Positions 6,662 to 15,204 are shown, numbered from the stretch's first letter. The stretch: 17,457 nt of DNA from Clostridia bacterium (GCA_017453335.1 JAFTKI010000042.1:1-17457); one strand, 5' to 3'. Notes: a model not told the origin generated them from the letters alone. Made by a program: numbers and translations.

Positions 6662-7279
6662 TTATAGGTATGAATGGTTATTTAATTCAGCCCCGATCGT
6701 CGACGGATCACCGTGACCGGGATAGATCTTCAAATGCTGCGGCATCGAAAGAATTGAGCGTAAGGAGGCGCGTAGTGCCATCATATTTCCACCGGGGAGA
6801 TCGGTTCGCCCAACGCCGCCGTCAGCAAAAATCGTGTCCCCCGTCACTAAAAGATCCTCTAGTAAAAAGCAAGTGGAGCCCCCGCTGTGCCCCGGCGTAT
6901 GAAGCACCTTAAGCACGGCATCGCCAAACTGCAAAAGCGTTCCGTCGTCAAAACTGCCGTCCGCTGGCGCAAACCTCGTTTGCAGACCGTAAAACTGATA
7001 AAAGCAACTCTTTTTCGGATCTGTCAGCATATCCGCATCCTCTGTGTGTATGAAAACGGGAGCACCTGTACGGCTTCTCCAGTCATCAAGCTCCAGAATG
7101 TGATCAAAATGACCGTGGGTCAAGAGTATATAGTCAAAGCTCGGTTGTGTGGGCAGGCGCGAATTGACGGCATCAAAGCCAACGGAGGGATCGATCACAA
7201 CGGCATGCTCGCCGCTGCCATCGAGGATCACGTAGCAATTTGAGGAAAAGCCGTTTCCCGCAAAAGAATAGATCTTCAT
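6662..7279 (-). CDS. MBL-fold metallo-hydrolase (glyoxalase II-like)
   Basis: Small cytosolic metallo-beta-lactamase-fold hydrolase of 205 residues, related to glyoxalase II/YcbL-type proteins. Metal ligands are all visible: THGHFDH (His55, His57, Asp59, His60), TPGHS (His131), TGD (Asp148) and PGHGD (His189). The N-terminus MKIYSFAGNGFSSNCYVI is characteristic. An in-frame GTG at 7291 would add four residues, but GTGGAG sits 6 nt upstream of the ATG at 7279, so the ATG is chosen. First gene of the operon with glnS 16 nt downstream; the promoter is at 7309-7337. Thioester hydrolysis (such as S-lactoylglutathione-like substrates) is possible, but the true substrate is unknown. Confidence 0.92.
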   Translation of the reverse strand: MKIYSFAGNGFSSNCYVILDGSGEHAVVIDPSVGFDAVNSRLPTQPSFDYILLTHGHFDHILELDDWRSRTGAPVFIHTEDADMLTDPKKSCFYQFYGLQTRFAPADGSFDDGTLLQFGDAVLKVLHTPGHSGGSTCFLLEDLLVTGDTIFADGGVGRTDLPGGNMMALRASLRSILSMPQHLKIYPGHGDPSTIGAELNNHSYL

Positions 7280-7308
7280 ACACTTCTCCACAAGACTTAT
7301 AATATTGA

Positions 7309-7337
7309 ATTATAACATATTATTTGAAATTTGTCTA
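7309..7337 (-). promoter_or_regulatory. Promoter of the MBL hydrolase-glnS-metY operon
   Basis: On the minus strand TAGACA (7337-7332; one mismatch to TTGACA) is followed after exactly 17 nt by TATAAT (7314-7309). Predicted start near 7302, giving a leader of only about 23 nt. That is too short for a T-box or SAM riboswitch, so the operon is probably controlled at initiation or constitutive. Confidence 0.8.
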
Positions 7338-7481
7338 TGCTTTTCTTAGGAAATTCAAAGATATTTTTGTATTTTTTCGGTTTTTTGAACGCAGTTCATA
7401 CACTCAAACCCGAAAAGCTTCATATGATAGCATTACACAGACCACGCTGTATTTCAAACGTCCCCAGAAAGGAGCAAACCA

Positions 7482-7709
7482 TTGAGCACGAAACTCTTTT
7501 ACATCGGGTCCGTCACCTACGCTATGAAAGGCCGTAAGCTGTTGGAGGCCGCAGGTATACCAACCAAGATCCTGCATAATCCGCCCGACAAAATGCACAG
7601 AGGATGCGGATACGGCTTAGAAATATCAGATGCACACTTGATGGAAGCTGCCGCAATATTCAAAAGTGCAGCCATACGCTACGAGGTAATCGATCCCACC
7701 AATGAATAA
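7482..7709 (+). CDS. DUF3343 family protein (putative Se/S carrier-like)
   Basis: A 75-residue protein matching the DUF3343 pattern: hydrophobic first strand (TKLFYIGSVTYAM), a helix containing LLEAAGIP, then HNPPDKMHRGCGYGLEIS, where Cys42 in the conserved CG is the likely functional residue. Pfam names this family 'putative Se/S carrier protein-like'; biochemical function is not established as far as I know. The start is TTG at 7482, supported by AAAGGAG 7 nt upstream; no ATG is placed suitably. The end overlaps the following cysteine-desulfurase-like gene by 8 nt, so the two are translationally coupled and probably work together. The enzyme could load sulfur or selenium onto Cys42 (inference). 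Confidence 0.82.
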   Translation: MSTKLFYIGSVTYAMKGRKLLEAAGIPTKILHNPPDKMHRGCGYGLEISDAHLMEAAAIFKSAAIRYEVIDPTNE

Positions 7710-8835
7710 TGCGCGCATCTACTTTGACAACGCCGCAACCTCCTATCCCAAGCCCCGTTCCGTTATCGAAGCGATTGAGCGTTGCCTCGTAACCGCGGGC
7801 GGGAATCCGGGGCGTAGCTCCCACGCGCTCGCCGCCGCTGCCGCCGAGCTGATCTACAACACGCGGTGCAGCATCGGCGAGCTTTTGGATGTCAAAGCGC
7901 CCGAAAGCATTGTTTTTACCCTCAACGCCACCTACGCTTTGAATCTTGCGATCAAATCACAAATTCGCAAAGGAATGTACGTCCTGATCGGGAACATGGA
8001 GCACAATGCGGTCTATCGCCCGATCAATGCACTAAAGCGGGACGGAACAATCGAATTTGACGTATTTAACTGCCGTGAAGATCCGATAGCATCCATCACT
8101 CGCGTGGCACGCCGTACGCCCGATATGATCGTGCTGAACCACGTCTCAAACGTCGACGGACATCGGTGTGATATTGAACGACTTGGCGCATACTGTGCGC
8201 AGAATAAGATCCTCTTTATCATCGACGCCTCGCAAAGCGTCGGACATCTGCCAATCTCCTTCAGTAAGACGGGTGCAACCGCACTATGCGCCCCAGGACA
8301 CAAGGGATTGTTTGGAATACAAGGATGCGGTTTCATCTGTTTTTCAACCGATAAAGAAGCCAAAACAATCATCGAAGGCGGAAGCGGCAGTACCTCACTC
8401 TCATCCGAAATGCCAAGACAGTTGCCGGAAAGATTGGAAGCAGGAACGCTGCCAACACCCGCCGTTGCTTCGCTTCAGGCAGGGGTGGAGCGCATTAAGG
8501 CGTTTGGTGTAAGGGCAATTGAAGAACACGAAAGGGCTCTCGTTCTCCGTGCAAAGGATATGCTCGATTCTCTGGGAGCAACGGTTTATAGCGCAAAAAA
8601 CGGTGGGGGTGTTCTCTCTTTCAACTATAAAAATGTGCACCCATCCACGATTGGCGAGGGGCTCAGTCGCGAGGGGATCTGTGTACGCACGGGTCTTCAT
8701 TGTTCCCCCTTGGCGCACCGCACGATCGGGACGCTTCCGAACGGAACGGTGCGCCTCTCCTTCAGCATCTTCAACGATCAAAATGAACTGAATTTCTTTT
8801 ACAAAGCACTTAAAAACATCTTATTTTTAGTATAA
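7702..8835 (+). CDS. Cysteine desulfurase family protein (class V aminotransferase, NifS/EF2568-like)
   Basis: PLP enzyme of 377 residues expected to take sulfur from cysteine (or selenium from selenocysteine) as a persulfide. The start MNNARIYFDNAATSYPKP is typical. His101 (MEHNAV) stacks on PLP, Asp175 (IDASQSVGHLPI) binds the ring nitrogen, Lys201 (APGHKGLFGIQG) forms the Schiff base, and Cys334 in RTGLHCSPLAH is the catalytic cysteine on the mobile loop. HKGLFGIQG and the short HCSPLAHRTIGT segment resemble the Firmicutes group near E. faecalis EF2568 and not housekeeping IscS/SufS. No iscU or sufU is adjacent. It overlaps the DUF3343 gene by 8 nt and lacks its own strong ribosome binding site, which fits coupled translation. 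Confidence 0.9.
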   Translation: MNNARIYFDNAATSYPKPRSVIEAIERCLVTAGGNPGRSSHALAAAAAELIYNTRCSIGELLDVKAPESIVFTLNATYALNLAIKSQIRKGMYVLIGNMEHNAVYRPINALKRDGTIEFDVFNCREDPIASITRVARRTPDMIVLNHVSNVDGHRCDIERLGAYCAQNKILFIIDASQSVGHLPISFSKTGATALCAPGHKGLFGIQGCGFICFSTDKEAKTIIEGGSGSTSLSSEMPRQLPERLEAGTLPTPAVASLQAGVERIKAFGVRAIEEHERALVLRAKDMLDSLGATVYSAKNGGGVLSFNYKNVHPSTIGEGLSREGICVRTGLHCSPLAHRTIGTLPNGTVRLSFSIFNDQNELNFFYKALKNILFLV

Positions 8836-8861
8836 AAGAGTCGGCAGAAGTGCCGACTCTT
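8836..8861. terminator. Bidirectional terminator between the desulfurase gene and the glycogen operon
   Basis: AAGAGTCGGCA (8836-8846) and TGCCGACTCTT (8851-8861) form an 11-bp GC-rich stem with a GAAG loop. It is followed by TGTTTT on the plus strand and by TTTTATA on the minus strand, so it can stop both convergent units. It starts immediately after the desulfurase stop and 3 nt from the end of the shikimate kinase-like gene. Confidence 0.88.
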
Positions 8862-8864
8862 GTT

Positions 8865-9371
8865 TTAGAAAATATTTTTGGATTGCAGAAATTTCCGTAG
8901 TCTTTCCATAGAGGAAACGATGTCACCGCCGTTTTCACAAAAGACATGCTCCGCATATGAGCGATAAAGCGGTTCTCTTTCGGCGTAAAGCTCTTCAAGC
9001 GTCATGCCGGCGGGAATCGCGATTCCTCTTTGCGAGCTGTCCTTCAAGCGCGAAAGGAGAACGTCCTTCTTCACGTACATAAAAACGGTATACGCATTTT
9101 TCTTCAAGTGGCGCATTCCCGCATCCGAATAGACGGCGCTGCCCCCGGTTGCGATCAGGGTGCGGTCGGTGTCGATCGAAAGCAGTGCCCTTTCCTCCGC
9201 TTTTAAAAAAGCGGCAAGTCCGTCCTCATCTATCACCTGCTGCAAAAGACGCCCCTCTTGCTTTTGGATCAAGAGGTCCGTATCTATGAATTGCAGTCCC
9301 ATCGTCTTGGCGAGGAGAACACCGAGCGTGCTTTTTCCGCACCCCGGCATCCCGATCAGTAGTAAATTCAT
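8865..9371 (-). CDS. Shikimate kinase-like P-loop kinase (variant substrate site)
   Basis: Small NMP-kinase-fold protein of 168 residues. Walker A is GMPGCGKST (7-15). DTD (30-32) matches the Asp pair of shikimate kinase, Arg115 fits the lid arginine, and REPLYRSYA (132-140) matches the substrate-binding R-x-P-x-Y motif. Two features differ from genuine AroK: the FRxxE motif reads FLKAEE, so the shikimate-binding Arg58 position is Leu56, and GGG is GGS (76-78). The overall fold call is firm, but activity on shikimate is uncertain. It is the last gene of the glycogen operon: the GH13 stop lies 4 nt upstream and its ribosome binding site (CGGAG) overlaps the end of that gene. No other aromatic-pathway gene is nearby. 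Confidence 0.8.
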   Translation of the reverse strand: MNLLLIGMPGCGKSTLGVLLAKTMGLQFIDTDLLIQKQEGRLLQQVIDEDGLAAFLKAEERALLSIDTDRTLIATGGSAVYSDAGMRHLKKNAYTVFMYVKKDVLLSRLKDSSQRGIAIPAGMTLEELYAEREPLYRSYAEHVFCENGGDIVSSMERLRKFLQSKNIF

Positions 9372-9375
9372 CAGG

Positions 9376-11319
9376 TCACTCCGTTGTTTTTTGGATGCAT
9401 AATCCCTTTATTCCCGTCTTTGGAATTCGGACCACTGCGCCCGAAATTCCATCGAGGATAATCATTTTACTACATTTTTCCCCATCTGTCAAGACGGCGA
9501 ATTCTTCGATCGCGCTCACCTTATATTTTTCGTCACTGCGGTTGATCAGCGTTAGATACTCGTCTGCTTCATCGCACCTTGAAAAGACCAATAGCTCCGC
9601 ATTTAAAAGACGGAGACGAAAGCCCCCTCTTTCATAAACCGAGTAGCGCCGCCGCAGATCCCCCGTTTTTCTGTAATGGGCAAGGATCGTTGCATCCTCG
9701 CGTCCCCACGGATACGGCATACGGTTAAATGGATCTCCGTACCCCTCCAGCCCCGCCTCATCTCCGTAATAAACAGTAGGAACACCGGGCAGGGTCGCAA
9801 GAAGAAGATAAGAGATTAAAAGCCGTCTTTTAGCCAAGGCGCGCTTTTCCTCGCTTAAGCGTGCAAAGGCCAGCTCTTGGTTTTCACGCGGGCCTCTTTC
9901 CACGCCCGACAAAACAGTCAGGATCCGCTCGGTGTCGTGCGTACCGAGGAGATTCATCTGTGCATCACGTATTCGCTTTGGCGTATTCTCCATTACGTCG
10001 ATCAGGGCATATTGGAGTGGGAGCGTATCACCATCCTTCACGAAAGAAATGATTCCCGCACGCAAGGGATAATTCATCACACCGTCCAGCTCCTTGCCAA
10101 GGTAATAGCGCCGTCTTTTGCCGTAAGCGATCTTATTCGACGCATCCTCCCATACCTCACCGTACAGAACGGAGCCATCCTGACACAAATCGAGTCTCTG
10201 TTTGAGCGCTTCTATAAAGAGATCACTCAATTCATCCGCAACGTCCAAGCGAAATCCGCGCACCCCCATTCTCGCATATTTGGCGACAACCCCATCATTT
10301 CCGACAAAAAAATCAAGGCAGGATGGTTCATTCAAGCGTAAGCGCGGCAAAATCGAAATATTCCACCAGCATGTATACCGATCCGGATATTCCTCGAATT
10401 CATACCAATTGTAATATGGCGATTTTTGACTCTGATACGCGCCAAGTGTAGGATATCTTCCCTTTTTATTGAAGTAGAGGCTATCGTCACCCGTGTGGTT
10501 GAACACGCCGTCAAGAATAAGTGAGATCCCCCGTTCTTCAGCTGCCTGTAGGAGTTTGCGAAGCGCCGCCTCCCCACCAAACATTCCGTCAATCTTCAGG
10601 TAATCTCCGGTGTCATACTTATGATTGGAATAGGCCTCAAAAATCGGCGACAGATAGATCGCCTTGACACCGAGCGATGCGATATGATCAAGCTTTTGAG
10701 CAATTCCGTCAAGATCACCGCCGAAAAACAAATTGTTTTCAAACGGCGCACCGGGATATTCGGGAAACTGCGGTATCCCGTTTTCCCAATCGGACTCAAG
10801 AATCGCATCTGCGCGTACAGGATAATTTCCCCCTTTTTTGAAGCGATCGACAAATACGTGATAAATGACACCGCCATAGATCCAATCGGGCGCGGGATAC
10901 TTAAAATCCGCGAGCAGAAGCTGAAATCCCGCACTGTATGGATTTTCGTGCGCGCTGAAAACGATCCTGTGCGTAGCATATTCCTTTTTGCAAAAAACAG
11001 CGCCTATTGCCCCGCGCAGCTCAACGGTAAAGAAATAGAGACCCGCAGAGCGGCTATCGGCGGCGATTATTCCTTCATAGCGATCCATATCCAGTTCAAG
11101 ATTACGGTGCAAAAGGGGGATGCTAAAGCATTCCCCCGTAAGATCCGATTGTAAATGCAAGATGGCGGTTACAGTGCCAAGCGAACGCGGCACCTTCAGC
11201 GTTGCAACGAGAGTGTCTGCGACCGAAAACGCAAATCCGCGGTCCTTATCATATCTGTTTTCAAAAATAAACTCTCCGTGCTGCATCGCATAATCGTTTG
11301 AAAAACGGTAACGCTCCAT
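9376..11319 (-). CDS. GH13 alpha-amylase family glycoside hydrolase (cytoplasmic; neopullulanase/maltodextrin type)
   Basis: Intracellular alpha-glucan hydrolase of 647 residues with no signal peptide. A beta-sandwich-like N-terminal part (about 1-140) precedes the TIM barrel, which opens at VIYHVFVDRF. The four GH13 regions are visible: DGVFNH (270-275), GFRLDVADE with nucleophile Asp359, YGEVW with acid/base Glu388, and GTHD with Asp462. GVPTVYYGDEAGLEGYGDP marks the end of the barrel, followed by a C-terminal beta domain. The ATG at 11319 is chosen because GGGGAG lies 5 nt upstream and glgP stops 1 nt before; a longer reading frame to 11406 would run through the glgP end. Its context suggests trimming of glycogen or maltodextrins together with GlgP. 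alpha-1,4 versus alpha-1,6 preference cannot be told. Confidence 0.9.
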   Translation of the reverse strand: MERYRFSNDYAMQHGEFIFENRYDKDRGFAFSVADTLVATLKVPRSLGTVTAILHLQSDLTGECFSIPLLHRNLELDMDRYEGIIAADSRSAGLYFFTVELRGAIGAVFCKKEYATHRIVFSAHENPYSAGFQLLLADFKYPAPDWIYGGVIYHVFVDRFKKGGNYPVRADAILESDWENGIPQFPEYPGAPFENNLFFGGDLDGIAQKLDHIASLGVKAIYLSPIFEAYSNHKYDTGDYLKIDGMFGGEAALRKLLQAAEERGISLILDGVFNHTGDDSLYFNKKGRYPTLGAYQSQKSPYYNWYEFEEYPDRYTCWWNISILPRLRLNEPSCLDFFVGNDGVVAKYARMGVRGFRLDVADELSDLFIEALKQRLDLCQDGSVLYGEVWEDASNKIAYGKRRRYYLGKELDGVMNYPLRAGIISFVKDGDTLPLQYALIDVMENTPKRIRDAQMNLLGTHDTERILTVLSGVERGPRENQELAFARLSEEKRALAKRRLLISYLLLATLPGVPTVYYGDEAGLEGYGDPFNRMPYPWGREDATILAHYRKTGDLRRRYSVYERGGFRLRLLNAELLVFSRCDEADEYLTLINRSDEKYKVSAIEEFAVLTDGEKCSKMIILDGISGAVVRIPKTGIKGLCIQKTTE

Positions 11320-11320
11320 A

Positions 11321-13768
11321 TTATCTCCCCACAGGCTCGATCCGCCAGATTTCTCTTGCGTATTTCTGAATGCTCTCATCCGACGCAAAGCGTCCGCTCT
11401 TTGCAATATTTACAAGCGATCGGCGATTCCACCCCGCCGTATCACCGTAATCGGCGCACGTGCGCTGCTGCTCATAAAAATAAGAATCAAAATCAGCAAG
11501 ACACATAAAAGGATCCGCAACCGATCCCGTTCCGTTGATCAGATAATCCGCAATGTGCGAAAAGCTCTGTCCGCCGATTGGGTGATACAGCCGTTCCACA
11601 ACCTCGTGTAACCGGTCGGAGGATCGGTAAAAGGATTTTGCATCGTAACCGCTACGCCAAAGCTCGTCGACCTCCCCGGTGTTCATTCCGAAGATATAAA
11701 TATTCTCACGCCCCACGGCGTCAAGGATCTCGACGTTCGCGCCGTCAAGTGTTCCGAGCGTCAGCGCTCCATTCATCATCAGCTTCATATTTCCGGTGCC
11801 GCTCGCCTCTTTTCCCGCGAGCGATATTTGTTCGCTGATCTCGCTTGCAGGAATCAGGACCTCCGCCATACTGACGTTGTAATCCTCCATAAAGACTACC
11901 TTCAAGCGGTCGCGTGTCAGGGGATCCTTCTCAAGCTCCTCTCCCAGAAAATAGATAAGCTTGATGATCTGCTTTGCCATCACGTATCCGGGTGCCGCCT
12001 TCGCGCCGAAAATAAAGGTTTGTGCGGGAATGTCCGCATTTGGATTTGCGCGGAGCGCAAGAGAAAGAGCCATAATCTTCAGCGCATTCAGAAGCTGACG
12101 CTTGTATTCGTGTAGGCGTTTGATCTGCACGTCAAAAATACTGTCGGGCGAAAGGATTCGTCCCGTTTTTTCCTTGGCATACGCACAAAAGCGTTCTTTG
12201 TTTTCGCGCTTGATCTGCCCGAGCCGCTGATTGACGCTCGCATCCTCACTGTAGGTCAGGAATTTTTCAAGGAGCCTCGGCTCCTTTACGTAGCCGTCGC
12301 CGATGCACTCGTTCAACAGAGAGGAGAGTCCGGGATTTGCCGCGCAAAGCCAACGCCGATGCACGACTCCGTTGGTCACGTTCGTAAATTTCCAAGGGGT
12401 CATTTTATAAAAATCGTGAAAAACGGTTTTCTTCAGGATCTCGCTGTGAAGTGCCGATACTCCGTTGACCGTATGAGAAGCGAGTACGCTTAAATTCGCC
12501 ATTCGCACCTGCCCGTACGCAATAACCGCCATGCGAGAAATACGATCCCAATCACCGGGATACATATTCCAAAGATCGGCGCAAAATCTACTGTTGATCT
12601 CGTTGACGATCCCAAAAATACGCGGCAGCTTCATTTTAAAAAGATCAACGCGCCAGGCTTCAAGCGCCTCCGGCATAACGGTATGGTTCGTGTACGTGAC
12701 GCTTCGGGTCACCGTACGCCACGCATCCTCCCAGGAATAGGAATAAACATCCATTAATATCCGCATCAGCTCGGGAATACAAAGGGCGGGATGCGTATCG
12801 TTGATATGAATTGCAACCTTTTCTTCAAACCCAACAAGGCTTCCGTTTGCAACAAAATAGTCACGAATAATGCTTTGCAAGGAGGCAGAGACCAGAAAGT
12901 ACTGCTGCGTTAAACGTAAGAGCTTCCCTTCATCGTGATTGTCGGGCGGATAGAGCTGTCTTGTGATCTCGGTTACGTTCGTATTCTGCGACATCGCACG
13001 CAGATACGTGCCCTGCGTAGTAAAGCTGAAGGCCGTGCTTTCCGCCTCACGTGCGCGCCAAAGGCGCAGCGTATTGACCGCCTCGTTCTCCGCACCGACG
13101 ATCATGATATCATAGGGAACGGCACGTACCTCGTCGTAGTCCGTGTGTTGAATCTTAAGGCCTTCCCTTTCCCAGACCTCCTCGACCTCGCCGCCGAAGC
13201 GCACGGTTACGCTTCTCTCGGGTCTTGGGATCAACCAAGAGCCCCCCTCAGCAAGCCAAAGATCTGGAAGCTCTACCTGTTCTCCGTCCACGAGTCGCTG
13301 GCGGAAGAGACCGTTTTCGTAGAAAAGTGAATAGCCACCCGCAGGGTATTCGAGTGCCGTCAGGGAATCCATAAAGCATGCTGCAAGTCGACCGAGCCCG
13401 CCGTTTCCAAGCCCCGGATCCTTCTCACACGCCTCAACCTCCTCAAATGAAAAGCCAAGCTCCGTCAATACCGTGCTGAGCGTTTCGTAAAGACCGAGAT
13501 TCAAAGCGTTGTTTTTAAGAGAACGACCGATCAGGAATTCCATACAAAGATAACATACCTTTTTTCCGTCGGAGGCCGCCATTCTCTTTTTGAATTTCGC
13601 GCGGTTGGCAGCAATCACATCCTTGAGAACGCCAACTGTCGCCTGATAGAGCTGCTCCGCACTCGCATCTTTGCTTTGCGTGATTCCTCTTGAAAAGAGC
13701 TTGCTTTCAATTCTCTTTTTCAGCTCTTCTTTGTCGATCTTCGATTGCACCCTTTCTTTATTTCCCAT
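11321..13768 (-). CDS. glgP: Glycogen/maltodextrin phosphorylase (GT35)
   Basis: Removes glucose units from alpha-1,4-glucan with phosphate, giving glucose-1-phosphate. The 815 residues match the bacterial family length. Motifs: YLCMEFLIGRSLKNN (73-87), DPGLGNGGLGRLAACFMDS (117-135), HINDTHPALCIPELMR (321-336), and the PLP site EASGTGNMKLMMNGALTLGT with Lys662 holding the cofactor. AGGGGA precedes the ATG. The glgA stop is 10 nt upstream and the GH13 gene follows after 1 nt. In the same operon as the synthetic enzymes, so storage and breakdown are made together and must be balanced by allostery or substrate level. Confidence 0.96.
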   Translation of the reverse strand: MGNKERVQSKIDKEELKKRIESKLFSRGITQSKDASAEQLYQATVGVLKDVIAANRAKFKKRMAASDGKKVCYLCMEFLIGRSLKNNALNLGLYETLSTVLTELGFSFEEVEACEKDPGLGNGGLGRLAACFMDSLTALEYPAGGYSLFYENGLFRQRLVDGEQVELPDLWLAEGGSWLIPRPERSVTVRFGGEVEEVWEREGLKIQHTDYDEVRAVPYDIMIVGAENEAVNTLRLWRAREAESTAFSFTTQGTYLRAMSQNTNVTEITRQLYPPDNHDEGKLLRLTQQYFLVSASLQSIIRDYFVANGSLVGFEEKVAIHINDTHPALCIPELMRILMDVYSYSWEDAWRTVTRSVTYTNHTVMPEALEAWRVDLFKMKLPRIFGIVNEINSRFCADLWNMYPGDWDRISRMAVIAYGQVRMANLSVLASHTVNGVSALHSEILKKTVFHDFYKMTPWKFTNVTNGVVHRRWLCAANPGLSSLLNECIGDGYVKEPRLLEKFLTYSEDASVNQRLGQIKRENKERFCAYAKEKTGRILSPDSIFDVQIKRLHEYKRQLLNALKIMALSLALRANPNADIPAQTFIFGAKAAPGYVMAKQIIKLIYFLGEELEKDPLTRDRLKVVFMEDYNVSMAEVLIPASEISEQISLAGKEASGTGNMKLMMNGALTLGTLDGANVEILDAVGRENIYIFGMNTGEVDELWRSGYDAKSFYRSSDRLHEVVERLYHPIGGQSFSHIADYLINGTGSVADPFMCLADFDSYFYEQQRTCADYGDTAGWNRRSLVNIAKSGRFASDESIQKYAREIWRIEPVGR

Positions 13769-13778
13769 AATTCCCCTT

Positions 13779-15203
13779 CTAACTCAGTATTTTTCTGTAA
13801 AGTAATTTATATCCTTCAGCCGATGCACTCCATGAGAAATCCGTTTCCATCGCACTTTTGATAAGTCCTTCCCATTTTGAAGGATCCCGATAGAGCGCAA
13901 GTGCTTCACGAACCGATGATATCAGCTGATCGGCACCGTATTCGTAGAAAACGAATCCGTTTCCACCCTCGCATCCGTATGGAACGATGCTATCCCTAAG
14001 TCCGCCTACCGCATGTACGATCGGTATAGCGCCGTAGCGGCAGGCAATCATTTGTGCAAGACCGCAGGGCTCTGTTTTTGACGGCATCAGGAAAACGTCC
14101 GCCGCCGCATACATTTCCTTTGATAGCTGACGGTCGAAGCCGATGATGCATCTCGCCCTTTCTCCGTAGCGCTGACAAAGCGAGGATAGCTCCCATTCAT
14201 ATCTTTTTTCTCCGCTGCCAAGGATCACGATCTGCATCTTATGATCCATAAGCGCATCAAACGCCCGTAAAACAAGGTCGATCCCCTTGCTCTCGGTCAA
14301 CCGCGTAACCATGATCGCCAGCGGGATTCCAGCATCGATTGGCAGCGACAGCCGCTTCTGCAGGGCACACTTGTTTTTTGCTTTTCCCTCTATGGCGTTG
14401 CTGATCCCGTACGGATATGAAATTTCATCTCCCTCAGGATCAAAATATACGCTATCGATTCCGTTAATGATCCCCGTAAGTCTCGGCCCCAGCATTTGTG
14501 TGATCGGATGCAAACCAAATGCAACGGCAGGATCCCGAAGCTCCTCGGCGTAAGACGGACTTACCGTTGTCACGGCATCAGCTGTGACCGCCGCCGCCTT
14601 TAATAAATTTATGAAGCCGTCGAATTCAAGACGCGGTGCGTCTTTTGTGTCAATCCCGAAAACGTCGCACAGAATATCCTTATGATAGCATCCCTGATAT
14701 TCAATATTATGAATCGTAAAGATGGTTTTGATACAGGAAAACCGCGGAATTTCAGCCTTCATAAGATGTAAATAGACCACGCTCAGGGCGCTTTGCCAAT
14801 CATTTGCGTGCAATATATCAGGGCAGAACTCATCACGAAGGATAAATTCGATCACCGCGCGTGAAAAATATGCGAATCGCTCACCGTCATCAAACAATCC
14901 GTACATTGAGTTGCGCTGAAAATAGTAGGGATTGTCAACAAAAAAATACGAAACGCCGTCCTTTTCAATTTCATAAACAGTACACGGCACGTGACGCCAG
15001 CTTAAATAAAAGGAAAAGGCGGTTCTCCTGTTCAGCGCTTCCCTATATTTTTCGCGCACCGAATGATACAGTGGCAGTATGACCCCCACCTCATATCCAT
15101 CGCATAGATCTGCAACCGCCGTTGGCAGACTTCCCATCACGTCGCCGAGTCCACCGCTTGCGCAAAATGGCGTCGCCTCGCTCGCTACGTATAATATTCT
15201 CAC
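13779..15203 (-). CDS. glgA: Glycogen synthase (ADP-glucose type, GT5)
   Basis: Transfers glucose from ADP-glucose to the growing alpha-1,4-glucan chain. The 474 residues fit GlgA. The N-terminal catalytic domain starts MRILYVASEATPFCASGGLGDV; ILHANDWQ (130-137) and TIHNIEYQG (163-171) are conserved. The C-terminal half has VTRLTESKGIDLV (299-311; Arg301 and Lys306) and SKTEPCGLAQMIA (375-387; Glu378), followed by HAVGGLRD. The Lys of the KxGGL motif (Lys15 in E. coli) is Ala15 here. The start is GTG at 15203 with AGAGAGG 6 nt upstream; the glgD stop lies 1 nt before it. Confidence 0.95.
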   Translation of the reverse strand: MRILYVASEATPFCASGGLGDVMGSLPTAVADLCDGYEVGVILPLYHSVREKYREALNRRTAFSFYLSWRHVPCTVYEIEKDGVSYFFVDNPYYFQRNSMYGLFDDGERFAYFSRAVIEFILRDEFCPDILHANDWQSALSVVYLHLMKAEIPRFSCIKTIFTIHNIEYQGCYHKDILCDVFGIDTKDAPRLEFDGFINLLKAAAVTADAVTTVSPSYAEELRDPAVAFGLHPITQMLGPRLTGIINGIDSVYFDPEGDEISYPYGISNAIEGKAKNKCALQKRLSLPIDAGIPLAIMVTRLTESKGIDLVLRAFDALMDHKMQIVILGSGEKRYEWELSSLCQRYGERARCIIGFDRQLSKEMYAAADVFLMPSKTEPCGLAQMIACRYGAIPIVHAVGGLRDSIVPYGCEGGNGFVFYEYGADQLISSVREALALYRDPSKWEGLIKSAMETDFSWSASAEGYKLLYRKILS

Positions 15204-15204
15204 C

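Noticed and set aside
7280..7308. Possible T-box or SAM riboswitch controlling glnS/metY
   Set aside because: The predicted leader is only about 23 nt and shows no such structure.
7338..7481. Promoter for the DUF3343 gene, with TATGAT at 7423-7428 as a -10
   Set aside because: No acceptable -35 hexamer at 16-18 nt spacing; not strong enough to annotate.
7702..8835. Housekeeping IscS/SufS for Fe-S clusters
   Set aside because: No scaffold or suf genes adjacent, and the active-site loop and HKGLFGIQG motif fit the EF2568-like group better.
10621..11154. 177-codon plus-strand frame antisense to the GH13 gene
   Set aside because: No start signal or homology visible; the opposite strand has all GH13 motifs.
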